Shown piece by piece: positions 52,801 to 56,738 of a stretch of DNA of 56,738 bases. The stretch spans positions 1 through 56,738 of the forward strand of contig CAYQOU010000024.1 of NCBI GenBank assembly GCA_964419255.1, given 5' to 3'. The position numbers were made by a program, and so were the translations under genes. How positions within the stretch are numbered: position 1 is the first letter of the stretch; every line of letters starts with the position of its first letter. Under the pieces are notes generated by a model. That model did not search any database. It saw only the letters and a program-made list of their open reading frames with translations, and was not told where the DNA came from. The stretch is from CAZPHU01 sp964419255. GTDB taxonomy: Bacteria; Fibrobacterota; Chitinivibrionia; Chitinivibrionales; CAYFVL01.

Positions 52801-53559
52801 ATGGCTCCGGTTAAAACGTCTGCTATCATTCTCAAGCTGATCCCTTACAGGGAAAGCAGTTATATAATGTACCTGTTTTCAAAACATTATGGTGTTGTAC
52901 ATGCAATCGCAAAGGGGTTAAGAAAACAAAAAGCACCGCAAAATTTCCTGGAGCGCGGCTTTCTTATCGAACTGCTCCTCTACATGAGACCTAACCGGGA
53001 TCTGCATACCGCAGGGAGTATTCAAGTGGTTAATTTCTTTCTCGATACACGGAAAGATCTCATAAAATCAGCGATTCGTGATACTATATTCGAAGCCACT
53101 CTGTTATTTTTGACCCAGGCAGATCCTCATCCCGATCTCTTTATGTTTCTTCACACTGTTCTCGAGGCTGTCGAGAGTAATCATATAAGGCGAATTCACC
53201 CTGTAACCCTTTGGCATTTCTTCCATAAAAGCAGTGCTTTACTCGGTTTCGAGCTTAACCTCTCTACCTGTCTCCAGTGCGGTTTACCCCCGGTTACATC
53301 GGTACGTCTTGATTCCCCACGGGGGGGCTTTATCTGTGAAAAGTGCTCACCCAATTGTCCTGAAAATCAACGGTTTCCTATGGAAGCTATTCGGACTTTG
53401 CGCAACGAATCGCTGTCTGACAGCAGTCTTGCAGAAACCCTGGACAGAACCGAAAGAAAGCGAATCACCTTCCTTCTTGCCGATTTCTGTCGCCTGCATT
53501 TTGATATCGGGTATGAGTTTAAGTCATTGGCATTTCTAAATTCCATGACGGAAAGATAA
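52801..53559 (+). CDS. recO: DNA repair protein RecO
   Basis: 252 residues, standard for RecO. An OB-fold opens it (KTSAIILKLIPYRESSYIMYLFSKHYGVVHAIAKGLRK), a helical core follows, and a zinc finger near 158-183 has CLQCG and CEKCSPNC. RecO with RecR loads RecA on SSB-coated DNA at gaps. The ATG lies six bases after the DUF502 stop. Repeat copy 6 begins just past the stop, and a strong shared terminator separates recO from the convergent DUF3108 gene. Confidence 0.95.
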   Translation: MAPVKTSAIILKLIPYRESSYIMYLFSKHYGVVHAIAKGLRKQKAPQNFLERGFLIELLLYMRPNRDLHTAGSIQVVNFFLDTRKDLIKSAIRDTIFEATLLFLTQADPHPDLFMFLHTVLEAVESNHIRRIHPVTLWHFFHKSSALLGFELNLSTCLQCGLPPVTSVRLDSPRGGFICEKCSPNCPENQRFPMEAIRTLRNESLSDSSLAETLDRTERKRITFLLADFCRLHFDIGYEFKSLAFLNSMTER

Positions 53560-53576
53560 GTCTGGACGGCTTCGAA

Positions 53577-53756
53577 ACTCACGGGAGCGATTCTCTTGCG
53601 GGGATTACCAATTTTCGGGGAATAAGGGGCTTTAGCAAACAAGGGAAATCACTCGAAGGGAATTCCGCGGTTACACGAATACAGTATTTCCACCCTTCTG
53701 ATTTCCACCTTCTGCCTTCAGTGTTGCACTGACCATCCTCTCGGAACTGCTCAGGT
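53577..53756 (+). repeat. MITE-like intergenic repeat, copy 6
   Basis: About 180 bases, starting 18 bases after the recO stop. The left block is GGGAGCGATTCTCTTGCGGG and the right CGGAACTGCTCAGGT. The end matches are weaker than in copy 5, but their order, spacing from a stop codon and orientation agree with the family. Confidence 0.5.
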
Positions 53757-53775
53757 GAGCTTTGAGGTGATTCAG

Positions 53776-53816
53776 GCGAAAAAAGTCCTGCATCGCCGAC
53801 GATACAGGACTTTAAT
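53776..53816. terminator. Bidirectional terminator between recO and DUF3108
   Basis: AAAGTCCTG and CAGGACTTT form a perfect 9-bp stem extended by ATCG/CGAT around CCGA, with A-runs on the left that make six T on the minus strand. It ends the minus-strand DUF3108 message and may also stop recO. Confidence 0.88.
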
Positions 53817-53831
53817 AGCAGGCTAATACAA

Positions 53832-54788
53832 TCATCGTTTCAATCTGGTTACATTTGTTTTCTGCGGCAGAGCGGGAACACTGTTCCGATCCGTTACCTT
53901 GTGCCGTTCACTATGAACCAGGGTGGCTGCTACATGACCCAGTTTAATCTGCGCCTTCACGTATAATGGAATTCTACTCTCGTCATCTGTCATGAGTACG
54001 CTGATTTTATCTCCGCGCCCAAAGATCATGGCTTTCTTTTTGAGAAAAGGCACCACTTCCAGAGTAACATAGTTTTTTCCATCGATTTCAAAATTTTCTT
54101 TTCCAACACACACAAAATCAAGAGGATAACTCTTTCCGGAGGCAAACGTTTTAATATGGATGGTGTCGCCGACATCCCATTTCTGCGCCCTGAAGTAATA
54201 AAAGGCAGATAGATAGGTCTGAATAAACAAATCCATTGAATCGCTGCGGTTTTTCTTCTTGGAGGCATGAACCTTTCCCTTTTTGTGATCATAGAGCTCC
54301 CAGCGATTGGCACTATAGCGCCCTTCGTTTATATGTTCTTCAAAAAACAATGGATAAAACCCTTCTTCATCCACAATGCAGCGTATATAGTCTCTGACAG
54401 GATAGATTGCGCTGACAAAGTTGTTGCTGATTGCCATGGCTGACAGCTCTAATGTCTTATCTGATCGAGGTCTGGTACTCAGAATACCCCATCCCGCCTT
54501 CACAAATCCCCACTGAACACTATACACGAGATGTTCCGAATACTCCGTAAACTGATGCGGACCGTTTTTCCTCAAAGAATTACTGTGATCCACTCTGTAG
54601 CGGTTTCGCAGAGAATCGATGAACTCTTCCGAATATCTTGTTTTAATGACATCAATTGCCTCACCATACCAGCTGCTGGAGCCATCTTTAGATTTGCGGG
54701 CCTGAGGTGTAGAAAATGCGAACAGGAAAATTGATGTGAAGAATAGAAGCTGAATAACCTGCGCATGTGTGTTTGTCTTAATCCTCAA
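53832..54788 (-). CDS. DUF3108 periplasmic protein (second copy), TTG start
   Basis: 318 residues from a TTG at 54788. The open frame runs on to 55025, but only this start gives a signal peptide (hydrophobic about 12-26, ending PQA), and a GGGGAGG site sits six bases before it. The DUF3108 layout matches the protein at 35875: EHLVYSVQWGFVKAGWGIL, NNFVSAIYPVRDYIRCIVDEEGFYPLFFEEHINEGRYS, FGRGDKISVLMTDDESRIPLYVKAQIKLGHVAATLV. A C-terminal tail of about 25 residues rich in Arg, Lys and Asn is extra. The function is unknown. The receiver-like gene lies upstream on the same strand. Confidence 0.85.
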   Translation of the reverse strand: MRIKTNTHAQVIQLLFFTSIFLFAFSTPQARKSKDGSSSWYGEAIDVIKTRYSEEFIDSLRNRYRVDHSNSLRKNGPHQFTEYSEHLVYSVQWGFVKAGWGILSTRPRSDKTLELSAMAISNNFVSAIYPVRDYIRCIVDEEGFYPLFFEEHINEGRYSANRWELYDHKKGKVHASKKKNRSDSMDLFIQTYLSAFYYFRAQKWDVGDTIHIKTFASGKSYPLDFVCVGKENFEIDGKNYVTLEVVPFLKKKAMIFGRGDKISVLMTDDESRIPLYVKAQIKLGHVAATLVHSERHKVTDRNSVPALPQKTNVTRLKR

Positions 54789-55041
54789 TATTATCCTCCC
54801 CTTCAGAAAGGTTGGAAATGAATATACAATAAATATGGGATTTGCAAAGGCAGAACCAGATAATGAATACGAAAACAATCTACTTTTCTTCAAAAATCCC
54901 GAAACTATACGCTTTACTTGCACAGGCATGAATGAAAAAAACAGCTGCATTGGTTGCGGAGATCTATTGATAGACGATGCACCGGCTTTTACACTATAAA
55001 AGGATAGAAGAGGCTGCGGCGGCATTTTAAGACAGTGTTAA

Positions 55042-55572
55042 TTACTTTTTTACATACTTTTGCACTAGGAACTCGATATCTTTGTACAACAGTGGTTTTT
55101 TGAGACGTATGCCACCACGGCTTACCAACGCTCGGCTTTCCAGAGAAATTGTGCTCTTACTGCAGATAAATACATTTGCTGACGGACGAAGAATCTTAAG
55201 CGCTGCGAAAACATCAGCCGCCTGATCACAATCACTGGGTGTGTCCAGATCCAGTATGACATTGTTTATCTGAAAATCTGCACACATCGTCAATGCTTCT
55301 TCCGGATCAGATATCCGGCAACCGACTGTGTAGCGTTTCATCATTTCCAATAGACTCTGGGAAAAAGGGCTTTCGCAGGCAAATACAATGACTCGTATGG
55401 AAGACGGATCTGTGATGTCTTCCTGCTGCTGTTTACTGTCTGATTCAAATCTCTCGCCAGTCTTTTCCGTCACACTCTCTCTATATTCCCGTTCGGCCTG
55501 ACGACGAGCACGATTACGTTTCACCAGCTCGACCAGCTCGTCGATGTTTCTGTTTAATCGGGTCACAATCAT
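55042..55572 (-). CDS. Degenerate receiver with charged N-terminal region
   Basis: 176 residues. Residues 1-55 are charged and helical (LVKRNRARRQAEREYRESV). Residues 58-175 form a receiver-like fold: IRVIVFACESPFSQSLLEMM, with Ala65-Cys66 where the two metal-binding Asp should be, Asp108 in NNVILDLDTPSD at the acceptor site, and a Lys pair in IRLKKPLLY. Loss of the acidic pair suggests it is not phosphorylated in the usual way and may act as a pseudo-receiver or by protein contacts. It is upstream of the second DUF3108 gene on the same strand, with about 250 bases between the reading frames. Confidence 0.75.
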   Translation of the reverse strand: MIVTRLNRNIDELVELVKRNRARRQAEREYRESVTEKTGERFESDSKQQQEDITDPSSIRVIVFACESPFSQSLLEMMKRYTVGCRISDPEEALTMCADFQINNVILDLDTPSDCDQAADVFAALKILRPSANVFICSKSTISLESRALVSRGGIRLKKPLLYKDIEFLVQKYVKK

Positions 55573-55944
55573 CTTCCATTTATTTTTTTAACAATAATTT
55601 CGGCTGAACGATTCTCACGACGATTTGCGCATTTCCTGAGGCTCATAATATTTCTGCAATCCTGTGGATGGCTCACGGGATTTTCCACCGTCCCACGATT
55701 GCTTAACCCATATGCCATCAAGGTATTGCGTTAACTTATACGCATCGAATCGCTTCATTTAGCAATAGATGAGTATCTACATATCATTATACCACCCCAG
55801 AAGGTTTCGTGCAATCAACTCGGCAGATGAAAAACCAAAAGTACCGGATGATCAGATTCTCCCCTTGTTTGGTATGGTCCCCTTCGGCTATTTTTAAGGT
55901 CACATTTACCTGTCACACGTTAACCTTACCGCTAGGCAATACCT
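55573..55944. repeat. Divergent intergenic region with partial MITE-like repeat
   Basis: 55602-55640 reads GGCTGAACGATTCTCACGAC then GATTTGCGCATTTCC, the left block of the repeat family (copy 7, partial). No matching right end was found. No gene is seen in the 372 bases. Confidence 0.55.
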
Positions 55945-56706
55945 ATGAGAAAAATCCATATATCTCTGGTAGCACTTGTACTCTGCTTATCAGGGATTAT
56001 TTTCTCTTCATCAGCTGAAATATCGATTGCTGTAAACTCCTTCGATGCCCGTGGTGTGGACGAACACGAGGCGGAACTGATCGCCTCCCGTATCCGTTCA
56101 CGGCTGGTAGGCTCGGAGAAGTTTCGTCTGCTCGAACGCACCGAAATGGAAACCATTCTCAAGGAGCAGGGATTTCAGAAGTCGGGCAGCTGCAATGAGA
56201 AATCCTGTGCGGTCGAAATCGGACAGATCCTTGGAGTACAAAAAATGGTCTCCGGAAGCGTTGGCAAGATAGGACGCATGTATACTATAGCCATCAGGGT
56301 CATTGATGTGACAACCGGGCAGATCGAATTCTCAGTCGAAGAAAATTGCAGATGTTCTATAGAAGAGGTCTTCACCAAATCATCGGGTGTTTTGGCCGAT
56401 AAGCTCATCTATTACTATAAAAATCCCTCTGCCACACTTCCGCAGGAGGATAACACAGATAATAGCAGGCGCGCAAAAATCATCCGTCAAATTGCCATCG
56501 GGACGGTTTCCGTCGGTCTTTTGGTGGGGGGGGTGGTTGTGGAAAACAAGGTTCGCGCCACTAATAACGACATATCCGCCGCCAGTGATACCGATACGCA
56601 GAACAGGCTTTTCGATCAGAATGTCGAAAATGAGAAAATACGTAACATCCTGTTCATCGGCTCAGGGATAACGGCGTTAGGATTTGGTGTTTCGTTTTTC
56701 TTCTGA
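55945..56706 (+). CDS. CsgG/LpoB-like envelope protein
   Basis: 253 residues. A signal peptide (hydrophobic 6-22, ending SSA) leads into a CsgG-like domain: AVNSFDARGVDEHEAELIASRIRSRL, then RLLERTEMETILKEQGFQKSG, then VEIGQILGVQKMVSGSVGKIG and YTIAIRVIDVTTGQIEFSVEE. A Cys pair (SCNEKSC) lies between strands. CsgG-type proteins form outer-membrane secretion channels, and LpoB relatives activate penicillin-binding proteins; this one lacks a lipobox and has two hydrophobic segments near its C terminus (about 187-202 and 237-252), unlike either. The ORF closes 32 bases before the window end. No strong ribosome site is visible. Confidence 0.82.
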   Translation: MRKIHISLVALVLCLSGIIFSSSAEISIAVNSFDARGVDEHEAELIASRIRSRLVGSEKFRLLERTEMETILKEQGFQKSGSCNEKSCAVEIGQILGVQKMVSGSVGKIGRMYTIAIRVIDVTTGQIEFSVEENCRCSIEEVFTKSSGVLADKLIYYYKNPSATLPQEDNTDNSRRAKIIRQIAIGTVSVGLLVGGVVVENKVRATNNDISAASDTDTQNRLFDQNVENEKIRNILFIGSGITALGFGVSFFF

Positions 56707-56738
56707 TCCGAAAAGGTACTCTCGGAGCGGATTGCGAT

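Overview
The window is a 56.7 kb piece of a bacterial chromosome with moderate GC. It has one 100-base assembly gap (positions 1312-1411). No rRNA, tRNA, CRISPR array, phage or transposase gene was seen. The cell is clearly diderm: there are lipoprotein signal sequences, predicted outer-membrane barrels, SecD and SecF, a CsgG/LpoB-like protein and an ApbE-type lipoprotein. DUF4159, DUF4175, DUF3108 and YARHG proteins, together with many PAS histidine kinases, suggest a member of the FCB superphylum, perhaps near Fibrobacterota (Chitinivibrionia/Chitinispirillum-like). That placement is inference from gene content only.

Layout. 1-2.3 kb: tail of a DUF2914 protein, a DUF72 protein and a TauE/SafE permease. 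2.6-5.6 kb: minus-strand histidine kinase and lone receiver. 5.8-12.9 kb: mostly minus-strand single genes (lipoprotein, ApbE, Mut7-C RNase-like protein, cupin, barrel protein, GNAT, ArfB, radical-SAM aminomutase family). 13.0-15.8 kb: hybrid histidine kinase. 16.3-20.2 kb: plus-strand envelope genes and a DUF389 membrane protein. 20.2-23.8 kb: tandem ferritin-like protein, divergent zinc alcohol dehydrogenase and a broken methyltransferase. 24.2-28.6 kb: a 1473-residue exported TPR protein built on an exact 555-codon duplication. 29.3-35.1 kb: receiver, membrane protein, a nine-PAS kinase and a stray kinase-tail remnant. 35.2-42.2 kb: PAP2 phosphatase, DUF3108, GDPD, DUF4175 and DUF4159. 42.6-46.4 kb: secF, secD, a receiver and a STAS protein. 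46.8-48.2 kb: two-YARHG protein. 48.6-53.6 kb: uvrC, dprA, ftsB, DUF502 and recO. 53.8-56.7 kb: a second DUF3108 protein, a degenerate receiver and a CsgG-like protein.

Genes that appear to work together: kinase plus receiver (2.6-5.6 kb); receiver, membrane protein and multi-PAS kinase (29.3-34.9 kb); DUF4175 and GDPD (1-nt spacing); secD-secF, ended by a strong terminator; uvrC-dprA; and ftsB-DUF502-recO.

The most unusual feature is not a gene. Between genes lies a family of short MITE-like repeats (about 95-180 bp) with imperfect terminal inverted repeats close to ACCTGAATTGAGCGATT, a conserved left block near GCGATTCTCTCGCGGCGATT, a conserved right block near CTCAGAACCGCTCAATTCAG and a variable centre. 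Six near-complete copies and some fragments were found by eye. Five of the six begin at or shortly after the stop codon of a gene read in the same direction. A second, weaker pyrimidine-rich repeat family is also present, and one copy appears to have supplied the 3' end of the PAP2 gene.
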